DNA of 64,000 bases, taken from assembly GCA_002315735.1 (NCBI GenBank), contig DCIA01000001.1:12544-76543 (forward strand), read 5' to 3'. Within the stretch, counting starts at the first letter, position 1. Each line of letters begins with the position of its first letter. Of the stretch, positions 17,069-25,647 are shown piece by piece. Under the pieces are notes generated by a model. That model had not been told where the DNA came from. It did no database searches and worked only from the letters and a program-made list of their open reading frames with translations. This stretch comes from Clostridiales bacterium UBA1738. Its GTDB lineage: Bacteria; Bacillota; Clostridia; UBA1381. The position numbers and the translations under genes are program-made.

Positions 17069-18007
17069 ATGAAAAAGGTATATAAATCAGTTTCAGAACT
17101 AGTGGGAAGAACTCCACTTTTAGAACTATGCAATATAAAAAGAGAAGAAAAATTGGAAGCCAATGTTTTTGCAAAACTTGAATACTTTAATCCGGCAGGC
17201 AGTATAAAGGACAGAGTTGCAAAAGAGATGATAGAAAAGGCACAAAAAGACGGTGTTTTGAATAAAGATACCACAATAATTGAGCCTACTTCCGGAAATA
17301 CAGGAATCGGAATTGCTGCAATTTGCGCATCAATGGGAATCAAAGTGATTATTGTAATGCCTGAAACAATGTCAAAAGAACGCCGTATGCTTATGAAAGC
17401 ATATGGGGCAGAACTTGTTTTATCAAATGGGCAAGAGGGAATGACAGGAGCAATTAAAAAGGCAGAAGAACTAAAAGCGTCAATTCCAAACAGCATTATT
17501 GCAGGACAATTTATAAATCCGGCAAATCCTTTGGCACACAAAAAAACAACAGGCCCTGAGATTTGGGAAGATTTAGACGGAGAAGTTGATATTTTTGTTG
17601 CAGGTGTTGGCACTGGTGGAACAATCACAGGAAATGGTGAATTTTTAAAATCTAAAAATCCTGACATAAAGATTGTTGCAGTAGAGCCGAAAACATCGGC
17701 AGTTTTGTCAGGCGAAAAAGCAGGAAAACACGGTATTCAAGGCATAGGAGCAGGGTTTATTCCTGAGATACTAAATACAAAAATCTATGATGAAATTATA
17801 ACTGTTGAAAATGAAGAAGCATACAAAATGAGCCGTATGATTGCAGAAAAAGAGGGCGTTTTGGTCGGTATTTCATCAGGAGCAGCACTGTTTGCGGCAG
17901 TAGAACTTGCAAAATTGCCTGAAAATAAGGAAAAAAATATTGTGGTAATTTTGCCGGATACAGGTGAGAGATATCTTTCAACACCACTTTTTGAAGTAGG
18001 AGAATAA
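17069..18007 (+). CDS. cysK: cysteine synthase A (O-acetylserine sulfhydrylase)
   Basis: This PLP enzyme of 312 residues makes cysteine from O-acetylserine and sulfide. Lys47 in NPAGSIKDR is the PLP Schiff-base lysine. TSGNTG (74-79) binds the substrate carboxylate, GVGTGGTITG binds the PLP phosphate, and GISSGAALFA lies near the C-terminus. It starts three bases after galM and ends one base before mnmA. Placing cysteine synthesis next to the thiouridylase MnmA puts two sulfur-using steps side by side. Confidence 0.95.
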   Translation: MKKVYKSVSELVGRTPLLELCNIKREEKLEANVFAKLEYFNPAGSIKDRVAKEMIEKAQKDGVLNKDTTIIEPTSGNTGIGIAAICASMGIKVIIVMPETMSKERRMLMKAYGAELVLSNGQEGMTGAIKKAEELKASIPNSIIAGQFINPANPLAHKKTTGPEIWEDLDGEVDIFVAGVGTGGTITGNGEFLKSKNPDIKIVAVEPKTSAVLSGEKAGKHGIQGIGAGFIPEILNTKIYDEIITVENEEAYKMSRMIAEKEGVLVGISSGAALFAAVELAKLPENKEKNIVVILPDTGERYLSTPLFEVGE

Positions 18008-18008
18008 T

Positions 18009-19058
18009 ATGAAAAAGGCAATAGTTGCTATGAGTGGCGGAGTGGATTCATCTGTTGCGGCACAAATAACAAAGGAATTAGGATATGAATGCTCCGGCGC
18101 TACTATGAAACTATTTTGTGGTGATGCGGAAAGAAAAAGCGGAGCAGAGCAAAATATTAAAGATGCTGAGAGTGTAGCCACAAAACTTGGAATGCCCTTT
18201 TATGTATTTGACTTTGAAGAGGATTTTAAAACTGATGTAATTGACCGATTTATAAATGCATATGAAACGGGAAATACGCCAAATCCGTGTATTGTTTGCA
18301 ATAAATATCTGAAATTTGGTAAATTTTTGGACAAAGCACTTGAAATTGGCGCAGATGTTGTTGTAACAGGTCACTATGCGAGAATTGAAAAAGTGGGGGA
18401 CAAGTATCTTTTAAAAAAAGCGGCAGACATCACGAAAGACCAAAGTTATGTGCTTTATCAAATGACTCAGCACGAACTTTCACACACACTTTTCCCACTT
18501 GGCGAAATGACAAAAAAAGAAGCAAGAAAACTAGCTGAAAAATATGGATTTGTTACGGCACAAAAACACGATAGCCAAGATATTTGCTTCATACCTGACG
18601 GGGACTATGCAAAATTTATTGAAGAATATCTAAATAAAACCTATAAACACGGCAAATTTGTTGACCGAAGCGGAAAAGTTTTAGGTGAGCATAAGGGAAT
18701 AATAAGATATACCATAGGTCAAAGAAAGGGGCTTGGACTTAGTCTTCCTGCACCAATGTATGTTTTTGAAAAGGATATGGACAAAAACGAGGTAATTCTT
18801 TGCAGTAATGAAGAATTGTTCTCAAAAGAACTCGATGTAGATGAAGTTAATTGGATTTTTTGGGACGATGTTCCTAAAACTTTTAGAGCAATGGCAAAGA
18901 TTAGATATAATCAAAAGGAAGAGCCTGCGACAATTACTTTGACGGAAAATAACAGTGTTCATATTGTTTTTGATGAGCCACAAAGGGCGATTGCAAAAGG
19001 TCAAGCAGCAGTTTTTTACGATGGCGATACGGTAATCGGCGGCGGAACAATAAGATAA
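18009..19058 (+). CDS. mnmA: tRNA-specific 2-thiouridylase
   Basis: MnmA puts sulfur on C2 of wobble uridine-34 in tRNA-Lys, Glu and Gln. The protein has 349 residues. The PP-loop SGGVDSS (9-15) activates the uridine with ATP. The two catalytic cysteines are Cys97 (NPCIVCNKYLKFG) and Cys193 (DSQDICFIPDGDY). It is the last gene of the dprA operon. No IscS-type desulfurase is encoded in the window, so sulfur must be delivered by one encoded elsewhere. Confidence 0.96.
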   Translation: MKKAIVAMSGGVDSSVAAQITKELGYECSGATMKLFCGDAERKSGAEQNIKDAESVATKLGMPFYVFDFEEDFKTDVIDRFINAYETGNTPNPCIVCNKYLKFGKFLDKALEIGADVVVTGHYARIEKVGDKYLLKKAADITKDQSYVLYQMTQHELSHTLFPLGEMTKKEARKLAEKYGFVTAQKHDSQDICFIPDGDYAKFIEEYLNKTYKHGKFVDRSGKVLGEHKGIIRYTIGQRKGLGLSLPAPMYVFEKDMDKNEVILCSNEELFSKELDVDEVNWIFWDDVPKTFRAMAKIRYNQKEEPATITLTENNSVHIVFDEPQRAIAKGQAAVFYDGDTVIGGGTIR

Positions 19059-19062
19059 AAAT

Positions 19063-19091
19063 AAAAACACACTTTATAAAGTGTGTTTTTT
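19063..19091 (+). terminator. bidirectional terminator between mnmA and pfp
   Basis: AAAACACACTTT pairs with AAAGTGTGTTTT around a 3-base loop, with T runs on both strands. It ends both converging transcripts. Confidence 0.85.
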
Positions 19092-19094
19092 AGT

Positions 19095-20303
19095 TTATTT
19101 TAAAGAAATATGTTTAGGAATACCGTTTTCTGTTATCATTTGTGGCTCACCCATTATTAATGGCGATAAATATTTAAGTGCTTTTTCGGTTACATCGTGA
19201 CCATTTTCTGCTATGTAATCGCTAGGTACTGCCTTTTCAAGATTTGCAACATCAGTAGCCTTATTAGAAATGATTTCGATTTTGTAGTCGCCTATTCTGT
19301 TAAATCCCATAACTATTCCTGTTTGACCTTCTAAAATGGCTTTTACACCGGCGCTTCCTATCATAACAGATTCATCAAGGTCGGTAAGAGAAGCAAAGTG
19401 AGAACTACATCTTTGGAGTACATTTAGTTCGACTGAGCGAGTTTTTATGCCAAAGTTATCTTTTATAATGCTTTCAACAACACTTGCAGAACCTGAAAGT
19501 TGTGCATGACCGAATTCGTCGTGGGACAAATTACAATCCAGATTGCTAAAATATATTCCGTTTTCGTTTCTGATGCCCTCAGAAACTGCAATAATAATAT
19601 TTTTTTCAGGGCAATTTTTAACGTCTTCTATTAATTGCTTTACAGAAAGTGGTCTTTCAGGTAAATATATAAGATGCGGAGCAGAACTTGTTTTGCTTCT
19701 TGCAAGTGCTGATGCTGCCGTTAACCAACCTGCGTTTCTGCCCATAATCTCTATGATTGTTGCAGACGGATTTGCATAAACTGCGCTATCTCTTGCAATT
19801 TCCGAAACAGTAGTTGCAACAAACTTTGCGGCAGAGCCAAACCCGGGGGTATGGTCTGTGCCCATAAGGTCGTTATCTATTGTTTTTGGAACTCCTACAA
19901 AGGAAACATTTTTGCCGTTTTTCAAGGCATATTCGGACAGTTTTTTTACTGTATCCATAGAATCGTTTCCACCAATATATAAAACCATAGTTATATTGAG
20001 TTTATTGAAATTTTCAAAAATTTGTTCAAAGAGTTCTTTTTTTTCATCGGTATCGGGGAGTTTAAATCTGCACGAACCAAGATAGGCAGCAGGGGTGAGT
20101 TTTAGAAGTTCACAATTTTCCTCTTTTTCAAAAGTAGAATTTAACTCTACGAAATTATTATTGACTGCGCCTAAAATACCATTTACCATTCCATATATTT
20201 TTCTGCCGTTTGAAATGGCCTCTTTAATTACTCCTAACAAAGTTGCATTAATAGCGGCAGTAGGCCCGCCTGATTGTGCAACTGCAAAATTACCTTGAAT
20301 CAC
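19095..20303 (-). CDS. pfp: pyrophosphate-type 6-phosphofructokinase
   Basis: A 402-residue phosphofructokinase. GGNDSMDT at 111-118 replaces the GGDGS of ATP enzymes, and PKTIDND (139-145) has Lys where ATP enzymes have Gly. Both features mark the PPi-dependent group, which would make the glycolytic step reversible and ATP-saving. The start is GTG 20303, with GGGAGG upstream. It is a single gene facing rex across a shared promoter region. Phosphoryl-donor specificity is inferred from these residues. Confidence 0.87.
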   Translation of the reverse strand: MIQGNFAVAQSGGPTAAINATLLGVIKEAISNGRKIYGMVNGILGAVNNNFVELNSTFEKEENCELLKLTPAAYLGSCRFKLPDTDEKKELFEQIFENFNKLNITMVLYIGGNDSMDTVKKLSEYALKNGKNVSFVGVPKTIDNDLMGTDHTPGFGSAAKFVATTVSEIARDSAVYANPSATIIEIMGRNAGWLTAASALARSKTSSAPHLIYLPERPLSVKQLIEDVKNCPEKNIIIAVSEGIRNENGIYFSNLDCNLSHDEFGHAQLSGSASVVESIIKDNFGIKTRSVELNVLQRCSSHFASLTDLDESVMIGSAGVKAILEGQTGIVMGFNRIGDYKIEIISNKATDVANLEKAVPSDYIAENGHDVTEKALKYLSPLIMGEPQMITENGIPKHISLK

Positions 20304-20336
20304 TATATATGTCCTCCCAAATTGTCAATCTTAATT

Positions 20337-20365
20337 ATTATATACAAAAAACGACAAAAAGTCAA
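20337..20365 (-). promoter_or_regulatory. promoter of pfp
   Basis: Minus strand TTGACT (20360-20365), 17-base spacer, TATAAT (20337-20342). Confidence 0.75.
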
Positions 20366-20375
20366 ATTAATTATA

Positions 20376-20404
20376 TTGCTATTATTGAAATAATATGGTA
20401 CAAT
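20376..20404 (+). promoter_or_regulatory. promoter of rex
   Basis: TTGCTA (20376-20381), 17-base spacer, TACAAT (20399-20404). The divergent pfp -35 is 11 bases away. I could not see a clear TTGTGAA-type Rex operator here. Confidence 0.6.
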
Positions 20405-20431
20405 GTATATAGTGTAACGGAGGGTGATGTA

Positions 20432-21070
20432 GTGGATAGTAAAGAAAAGAAAGTGCCTGAGGTAGTTATAAGAAGGCTCCCAAGGTATTATAGATATTTA
20501 GATGAACTTGCAAGAGAAGGTAAAACCAGAATTTCTTCCAATGCATTAAGCAAAAAAATGGGAGTTACTGCAAGTCAAATAAGACAAGACTTTAATTATT
20601 TCGGTGGCTTTGGTCAGCAAGGCTATGGATATAATATTATAAATTTATTGGATGAACTAAAAAAACTTTTAGGCGTTACAAGAGGCTATAATGCTATTAT
20701 TGTTGGTGCAGGGCATTTAGGACACGCCCTTACAAATTATGCGGGCATTAAAAGGCGTGGGTTTAAAATTATCGGCGCTTTCGATAATGATACTCAAAAA
20801 ATCGGAAAAGATTTGTGCGGAGTGAAAATTTCTGATATAAAAAATATAGAGAGTTTTATCAAAAAAAATGATGTTGATATTGCAATTTTATCTCTTCCGA
20901 GAGAAAACACCCAAGAGGTTGCAGACAAACTTATCGGAATGGGGATAAAAGGTTTATGGAACTTTTCTTTCGTAGAACTTGAAAGCAATGACAAAGTCGT
21001 GATAGAAAATGTGCATCTTACAGATTCTTTAATGGCGCTTTCCTTTAAAATGAATAGAAATGAAGAATAA
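20432..21070 (+). CDS. rex: redox-sensing transcriptional repressor Rex
   Basis: A 212-residue Rex, which senses NADH/NAD+ and represses fermentation genes. The N-terminal winged helix (residues 8-80) includes PRYYRYLDEL, RISSNALSKKMGV and QIRQDFNYFGGFGQQGYGY. The Rossmann domain starts at AIIVGAGHLGHAL (88-100). The start is GTG 20432 after GGAGGGTG; longer in-frame readings would enter the promoter. Its likely targets include pta-ackA-type fermentation genes, but that is inference. Confidence 0.95.
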   Translation: MDSKEKKVPEVVIRRLPRYYRYLDELAREGKTRISSNALSKKMGVTASQIRQDFNYFGGFGQQGYGYNIINLLDELKKLLGVTRGYNAIIVGAGHLGHALTNYAGIKRRGFKIIGAFDNDTQKIGKDLCGVKISDIKNIESFIKKNDVDIAILSLPRENTQEVADKLIGMGIKGLWNFSFVELESNDKVVIENVHLTDSLMALSFKMNRNEE

Positions 21071-21098
21071 TCACTATTTAGGTGATTATTTTTTTTGT
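21067..21098 (+). terminator. terminator after rex
   Basis: AATAATCAC and GTGATTATT flank a short loop, followed by a T run. The stop codon lies at the base of the stem. Confidence 0.75.
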
Positions 21099-21106
21099 TA
21101 AAATGA

Positions 21107-21136
21107 TTGACTAATAATTGGAAAAAGTGATATAAT
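21107..21136 (+). promoter_or_regulatory. promoter of rnj
   Basis: TTGACT (21107-21112), 18-base spacer, TATAAT (21131-21136). Confidence 0.65.
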
Positions 21137-21177
21137 ATACAATGTAGTATTGTGCGGAAATAAAAATGGAGGTTAAA

Positions 21178-22839
21178 ATGGCAAAAAAGAATAAATTGAA
21201 AATTATACCATTAGGAGGTCTCGACGAAATCGGTAAAAATATGACCGTGATCGAGTACGGAAACGAGATGATAATGGTTGATTGTGGAATGTCTTTTCCT
21301 GATGATGATATGCCGGGTGTGGATCTTGTCATCAATGACATTTCGTATGTGGAAAAACACAGAGATAAGTTAAAAGGCATCTTTTTAACTCATGGTCATG
21401 AGGACCATATTGGGGGACTACCTTATTTCTTAAAACAAATCAATGTACCGGTTTACGGAACGAGACTTACAATAGGTTTGGTTGAACACAAACTAAAAGA
21501 ACACACTATGATGACAAAGGTTAAACTTTGCAAGGTAAAGACGGGAGACATCGTAAGAATTAATAATGTGTTCTCAATAGAATTTATAAGAACAAATCAC
21601 TCTATCGCAGATTCGGTAGCACTTGCAATAAATACGCCTATGGGTATGCTTATTCATATGGGAGACTTTAAGATTGATACGACTCCGATTGTGGGGGATA
21701 TGATAGACCTTACAAGACTTGGCGAACTTGGAAATCAAGGTGTATTAGCACTTATGTCGGATAGCACAAATGTTGAGAGAACCGGCTATGCAATGAGCGA
21801 AAGAACGGTCGGTGATAAGTTTAACGGAATCTTTAAAGGTTGTAAAAAGAGAATTATTGTTGCAACATTTGCATCAAATGTGCATAGAGTGCAACAGATT
21901 ATAGATGCTGCGGCAGAAAATGGCAGGAGAGTTGCCGTTTCGGGACGCAGTATGGAAAATATTATAGAAATCTCGACGCATTTAGGATACTTAAAAGTAC
22001 CGGAAGGCACACTGATACCACTAGATGCAATAAAAAAATATTCACCTGAAAAACTTGTTATAATTACAACAGGAAGTCAGGGCGAGCCTATGAGTGCGCT
22101 AACCAGAATGGCATTTTCTGACCACAGAAAAGTTGAAGTTACCAAGGACGATTTAATTATAATTTCCGCAACACCTATTCCGGGTAACGAAAAAAGCGTT
22201 TCAAATGTCATAAATGAACTATTTAAAGTTGGTGCAGAAGTAATTTACAAGGCACTTTTAGATGTGCATGTTTCAGGTCATGCTTGCCAGGAAGAACTTA
22301 AAATGATTTTGGCACTTACAAGACCTAAATACTTTATCCCTGTTCACGGTGAGAGAAGGCATCTAATGCTTCATGCTGATTTGGCAGAAAATATGGGTAT
22401 TGAAAACACATTCGTTCTCCAAAACGGAAGTGTTTTGGAGATTGATGCAAAATCTGCAAAAATTGCAGGTAATGTATCAGCAGGCAGAATTTTAGTTGAT
22501 GGTTTGGGAGTTGGCGATGTTGGAAACATTGTTCTTCGTGACAGAAAACTTTTAGCACAAGACGGACTAATAAATGTCGTTGTGACGATATCAAAAGAAA
22601 CAGGCGAAATTGTCTCAGGCCCTGATATAATTTCAAGAGGATTCGTGTATGTGCGTGAATCGGAAGACCTTATGCAAAATATTAAAGATGTTGCAAGGGA
22701 AAGAATTGAAATTTGTAAAAAGGCTAATTTGAGAGATTGGAGTTCAATCAAGAATTCCATCAAAAACAGTGTATATAAATACATTTATGAAGAAACAAAC
22801 AGAACACCAATGATTATTCCAATTATAATGGAGATTTAA
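21178..22839 (+). CDS. rnj: ribonuclease J
   Basis: A 553-residue metallo-beta-lactamase/beta-CASP nuclease with endo- and 5'-3' exonuclease activity in mRNA decay and rRNA maturation. The zinc motif THGHEDHIGG is at 71-80, with a further GDFKID acidic motif. The beta-CASP part includes SDSTNVERTGY, VSGRSME and the HVSGHACQEEL/PVHGE histidines. The C-terminal domain is present (DIISRGFVYVRESEDL). ATG 21178 follows GGAGG; an earlier ATG at 21166 would include the ribosome site. The Na/Pi gene follows by 17 bases. Confidence 0.95.
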   Translation: MAKKNKLKIIPLGGLDEIGKNMTVIEYGNEMIMVDCGMSFPDDDMPGVDLVINDISYVEKHRDKLKGIFLTHGHEDHIGGLPYFLKQINVPVYGTRLTIGLVEHKLKEHTMMTKVKLCKVKTGDIVRINNVFSIEFIRTNHSIADSVALAINTPMGMLIHMGDFKIDTTPIVGDMIDLTRLGELGNQGVLALMSDSTNVERTGYAMSERTVGDKFNGIFKGCKKRIIVATFASNVHRVQQIIDAAAENGRRVAVSGRSMENIIEISTHLGYLKVPEGTLIPLDAIKKYSPEKLVIITTGSQGEPMSALTRMAFSDHRKVEVTKDDLIIISATPIPGNEKSVSNVINELFKVGAEVIYKALLDVHVSGHACQEELKMILALTRPKYFIPVHGERRHLMLHADLAENMGIENTFVLQNGSVLEIDAKSAKIAGNVSAGRILVDGLGVGDVGNIVLRDRKLLAQDGLINVVVTISKETGEIVSGPDIISRGFVYVRESEDLMQNIKDVARERIEICKKANLRDWSSIKNSIKNSVYKYIYEETNRTPMIIPIIMEI

Positions 22840-22856
22840 TTTACGGAGGATAAAAA

Positions 22857-24614
22857 ATGGATTTTTTCTCAATTTTAACACTTTTTGGCGGACTTGCGAT
22901 GTTCCTTTATGGTATGGACATCATGGGAGATGGACTAAAAAAACTATCGGGGAGCAAACTTGAAAGTATTCTTGAAAAATTGACTTCAAATAAGTATAAG
23001 GGATTTTTGCTGGGTTTACTTGTAACAGCAGTTATTCAAAGTTCCGGAGCAACAACAGTAATGCTTGTGGGTTTTGTAAACTCGGGTATTATGAAACTTT
23101 CGCAAACAATCGGAATTATTATGGGTGCGAATGTCGGAACTACCGTTACGGCATGGATTCTTAGTTTATCAGGAATTAATGGTGAGAATTTCTTTTTAAG
23201 ACTATTAAAACCATCATCCTTTACCCCTGTTCTTGCAATGATAGGTATTATTCTGACATTTGTCGGTAAAAAGGATAAACACAAAGATATAGGTTCAATT
23301 TTGCTTGGGTTTAGCGTTTTGATGTTTGGTATGGAGACTATGAGTTCGTCTATGTCAGGCTTAAAGGATAGCCCGTCTTTTGCAAGGCTTCTCGTAATGT
23401 TCCAAAACCCTATTCTTGGCATATTGGCAGGATTTATATTAACTGCAATTATTCAATCGTCATCTGCATCAGTGGGTGTGCTTCAAGCTATGTCAATAAC
23501 CGGTGCGATTAATTTTGCAACGGCACTTCCTATAATTTTGGGTGCAAATATCGGTGCTGCTTTAACTCCGGTATTATCTGCTTTAAACGGAAATACTAGC
23601 GCAAAGCGTGTGGCGGCTGCTTGTGTGTATATTAAAATTATAAGCGTAATTATTATTGCAGGAATTTTCTATGCCTTAAACGGAATGATGAATTTTGCAT
23701 TTATGGGTGATACTGTTGGTGCAGTTTATATTGCTATTATTCATACAATTTTTAACCTTCTTGCAACGGTAATTCTTATTCCTTTCACAAGACAAATTGA
23801 ACAGATTACTAAAAAGACTGTTAAGAGAAAAACTGCTAAAAAAGAAGCGGATATTTTCGACACATTGGACGAGCGATTCTTGTCTATGCCGGGCTTTGCT
23901 GTTGAGAAATGTCGTGAACTTATTTGCCAAATGGCAGAAATTACAGAAGGAACAATAAACAGTTCATTTGGAATGCTTCTAAATGGATATGATAAAAAAG
24001 TTGCAGAGGAAATCGAAGAAAAAGAAGGCTTAGTAGATAATTTTGAAGATAAAGTCGGCACATATCTTGTAAGGGTTGAGGCTGCAAAACTTACCGATAA
24101 AGACAGCAAAATGGTAACTCATCTTTTGCATATGGTAGGTGATTTAGAAAGAATTTCCGACCATGCAGTGAATATTAGCAGCGTAGCAAAGGAAATTTCA
24201 AACAAAGGCATTTCTTTCTCAGAAGAGGCTGACAAAGAAATAAGAATAATGGTAAACGCAGTTACCGAAATTTTAAATATTTCTGTAACAGCATTTGAAA
24301 CAGAGGACAGAGAACTTGCAAAACGAGTTGAACCGCTAGAACAGACTATCGATATTTTAAAAAGACAAATTAAGGATAATCATATTAAGCGCCTTCGAGA
24401 TGGTCTTTGCACTATGGAATTCGGTTTTGTCTTGTCTGATTTTATTACAAACTGCGAAAGAGTTGCTGACCACTGTTCTAATATTGGTGTTAGTATTCTT
24501 GAAATTAAGCACAATACACTTGAAACTCACGAATATCTAAACCAAGTAAAACAAGAAGGAAGAAACGACTTCTTCAACCTTTTTGAAGAATATCAAGCAA
24601 AATATAGGATATGA
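22857..24614 (+). CDS. Na/Pi cotransporter family protein with PhoU-like domain
   Basis: A 585-residue membrane protein. The N-terminal half (about 1-310) holds two inverted Na/Pi repeats with the signature QSSGATTVMLVGFVNSG (about 60) and QSSSASVGVLQAM (about 200). A cytoplasmic C-terminal half (about 350-560) has PhoU-like helices (LLHMVGDLERISDHAVNIS and FITNCERVADHCSNIG). Such proteins probably import phosphate with sodium. The gene is co-transcribed with rnj and ended by a strong terminator. Confidence 0.88.
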   Translation: MDFFSILTLFGGLAMFLYGMDIMGDGLKKLSGSKLESILEKLTSNKYKGFLLGLLVTAVIQSSGATTVMLVGFVNSGIMKLSQTIGIIMGANVGTTVTAWILSLSGINGENFFLRLLKPSSFTPVLAMIGIILTFVGKKDKHKDIGSILLGFSVLMFGMETMSSSMSGLKDSPSFARLLVMFQNPILGILAGFILTAIIQSSSASVGVLQAMSITGAINFATALPIILGANIGAALTPVLSALNGNTSAKRVAAACVYIKIISVIIIAGIFYALNGMMNFAFMGDTVGAVYIAIIHTIFNLLATVILIPFTRQIEQITKKTVKRKTAKKEADIFDTLDERFLSMPGFAVEKCRELICQMAEITEGTINSSFGMLLNGYDKKVAEEIEEKEGLVDNFEDKVGTYLVRVEAAKLTDKDSKMVTHLLHMVGDLERISDHAVNISSVAKEISNKGISFSEEADKEIRIMVNAVTEILNISVTAFETEDRELAKRVEPLEQTIDILKRQIKDNHIKRLRDGLCTMEFGFVLSDFITNCERVADHCSNIGVSILEIKHNTLETHEYLNQVKQEGRNDFFNLFEEYQAKYRI

Positions 24615-24630
24615 GAAAATATTAACTGAA

Positions 24631-24660
24631 AAAAACCTGCTTTATTAAGCAGGTTTTTTT
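24631..24660 (+). terminator. terminator after the Na/Pi gene
   Basis: AACCTGCTT and AAGCAGGTT form a stem with TATT loop, flanked by A and T runs so it can act on both strands. It also ends the converging XRE gene. Confidence 0.85.
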
Positions 24661-24853
24661 AGTCGGTCAAGCCTAAAATATAGTCTGTTGTTACATTATA
24701 TAGTTGTGAAAGTTGTATCAAAATACTGGTAGGGATATCTCTTTGCCCTAGTTCATAGTTACTATATGCTTGCTGTGAACAATGAAGCATTTTGGCGACT
24801 TGTTTTTGAGTTAGGTCGTGGTCTTCACGCAAATCACGTATTCGTTGGTACAT
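24659..24853 (-). CDS. small XRE-family repressor-like protein
   Basis: A 64-residue protein that is essentially one HTH_3 domain: IRDLREDHDLTQKQVAKMLH, then SQQAYSNYELGQRDIPTSIL as the recognition-helix region and LSQLYNVTTDYILGL. ATG 24853 follows AGGGGTG. It is divergent from an unknown membrane protein, and the gap holds two copies of an operator-like repeat, so autoregulation and control of the neighbour are likely. There is no ligand domain. It could be a phage-type or stand-alone regulator. Confidence 0.85.
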   Translation of the reverse strand: MYQRIRDLREDHDLTQKQVAKMLHCSQQAYSNYELGQRDIPTSILIQLSQLYNVTTDYILGLTD

Positions 24854-24878
24854 AATATTCACCCCTAATAATATTATA

Positions 24879-24899
24879 CTCACAACAAAATGTAGTATT
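24879..24899. promoter_or_regulatory. operator-like repeat O1
   Basis: The 18-base core ACAACAAAATGTAGTATT (24882-24899) repeats with one change at 24907-24924. O1 keeps the inner ACA/TGT dyad but only part of the outer arms. It lies upstream of the -10-like TATAAT (24873-24878, minus strand) of the XRE gene. Confidence 0.6.
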
Positions 24900-24926
24900 G
24901 ACAAATACAACAAAATGTGGTATTAT
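24898..24926 (+). promoter_or_regulatory. promoter of the membrane protein gene with embedded operator
   Basis: TTGACA (24898-24903), 17-base spacer, TATTAT (24921-24926). The spacer is filled by operator-like repeat O2, so a bound repressor would cover the promoter. Confidence 0.72.
24904..24924. promoter_or_regulatory. operator-like palindrome O2
   Basis: This 21-base site has arms AATAC/GTATT and ACA/TGT around a centre at 24914, with 8 of 10 symmetric positions matching. It is 25 bp from O1 centre to centre. Confidence 0.65.
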
Positions 24927-24994
24927 TTTTATTGAGAGGAGGAAATTTCGTATATAATATAAAAAATGAATGTAAAAAGGAGAAAAAAGATACT

Positions 24995-25615
24995 ATGAGT
25001 GTTGGTGACGTTATAACAGCAATTCTTGCTTATGTAATAGCCGGATTTGTGATGTGGAAATTGGTATGGAAAAAAGCTTTTGATGAAAGAGCCAAAAAAC
25101 AGACAAGCAGTTCAATATCATATAATGAAGTAACAGGAACGTTAACGGTATACAAGAGGATAAAAGAAAACAAGAAAGCAATAAAAGTTGCAGAATCAAG
25201 AAGTATAATGGTAAAATATAAACCTGAAGAAATGGTGTATACCGGTGTATCCGGTGGTGGTGTATCAGTAGGAGAATGGAATAAAGTAGGAGGTTACAAT
25301 TATATAAGTGGTGATGTAAAAACGGGGAAATACAAACTTTGTTATTTTGGCAGTCCGATTGAAACTATAATACTTGATAAAAATGTTTTAGAAGAGTCGA
25401 CAAACTCACCGATATCAAGATATTTGTCTATTGAAGATAGTAGCATTAGTATTTTTGATATAGACAAATATTCAAAAGAGTTAGTAAATGCATCTCAATA
25501 TTTTGGAAAACTTGATACGATTAGTACGCAAAATATGCTTTATTCTAACCATGCAAATTGTTATTCTACAAAAGAAAAATGTGAGGAAATAAGAAATTGG
25601 ATTTGTAACCTGTAA
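24995..25615 (+). CDS. membrane-anchored protein of unknown function
   Basis: I do not recognise this 206-residue protein. It starts MSVGDVITAILAYVIAGFVM: a single N-terminal membrane segment (about 4-24), then a basic stretch and a soluble domain rich in Ser, Lys and Tyr with a Gly-rich stretch (YTGVSGGGVSVGEWNKVGGY). ATG 24995 follows AAAGGAGA. A 10-codon reading frame starting at 24966 overlaps this ATG and could be a leader peptide. It is divergent from the XRE gene and its promoter carries O2, so it is probably the repressor's target. The patch looks accessory. Confidence 0.75.
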   Translation: MSVGDVITAILAYVIAGFVMWKLVWKKAFDERAKKQTSSSISYNEVTGTLTVYKRIKENKKAIKVAESRSIMVKYKPEEMVYTGVSGGGVSVGEWNKVGGYNYISGDVKTGKYKLCYFGSPIETIILDKNVLEESTNSPISRYLSIEDSSISIFDIDKYSKELVNASQYFGKLDTISTQNMLYSNHANCYSTKEKCEEIRNWICNL

Positions 25616-25616
25616 A

Positions 25617-25647
25617 AAATAAAAGCCCGTATGGGTTTTTATTTTTT
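25617..25647 (+). terminator. weak terminator after the membrane protein gene
   Basis: AAAGCCC and GGGTTTTT make a short stem followed by ATTTTTT. It may also serve the converging small gene. Confidence 0.45.

Noticed and set aside
20304..20431. Rex operator in the pfp-rex gap
   Set aside because: No TTGTGAA-N-TTCACAA-like palindrome is clear by eye, so Rex autoregulation is left as a possibility only.
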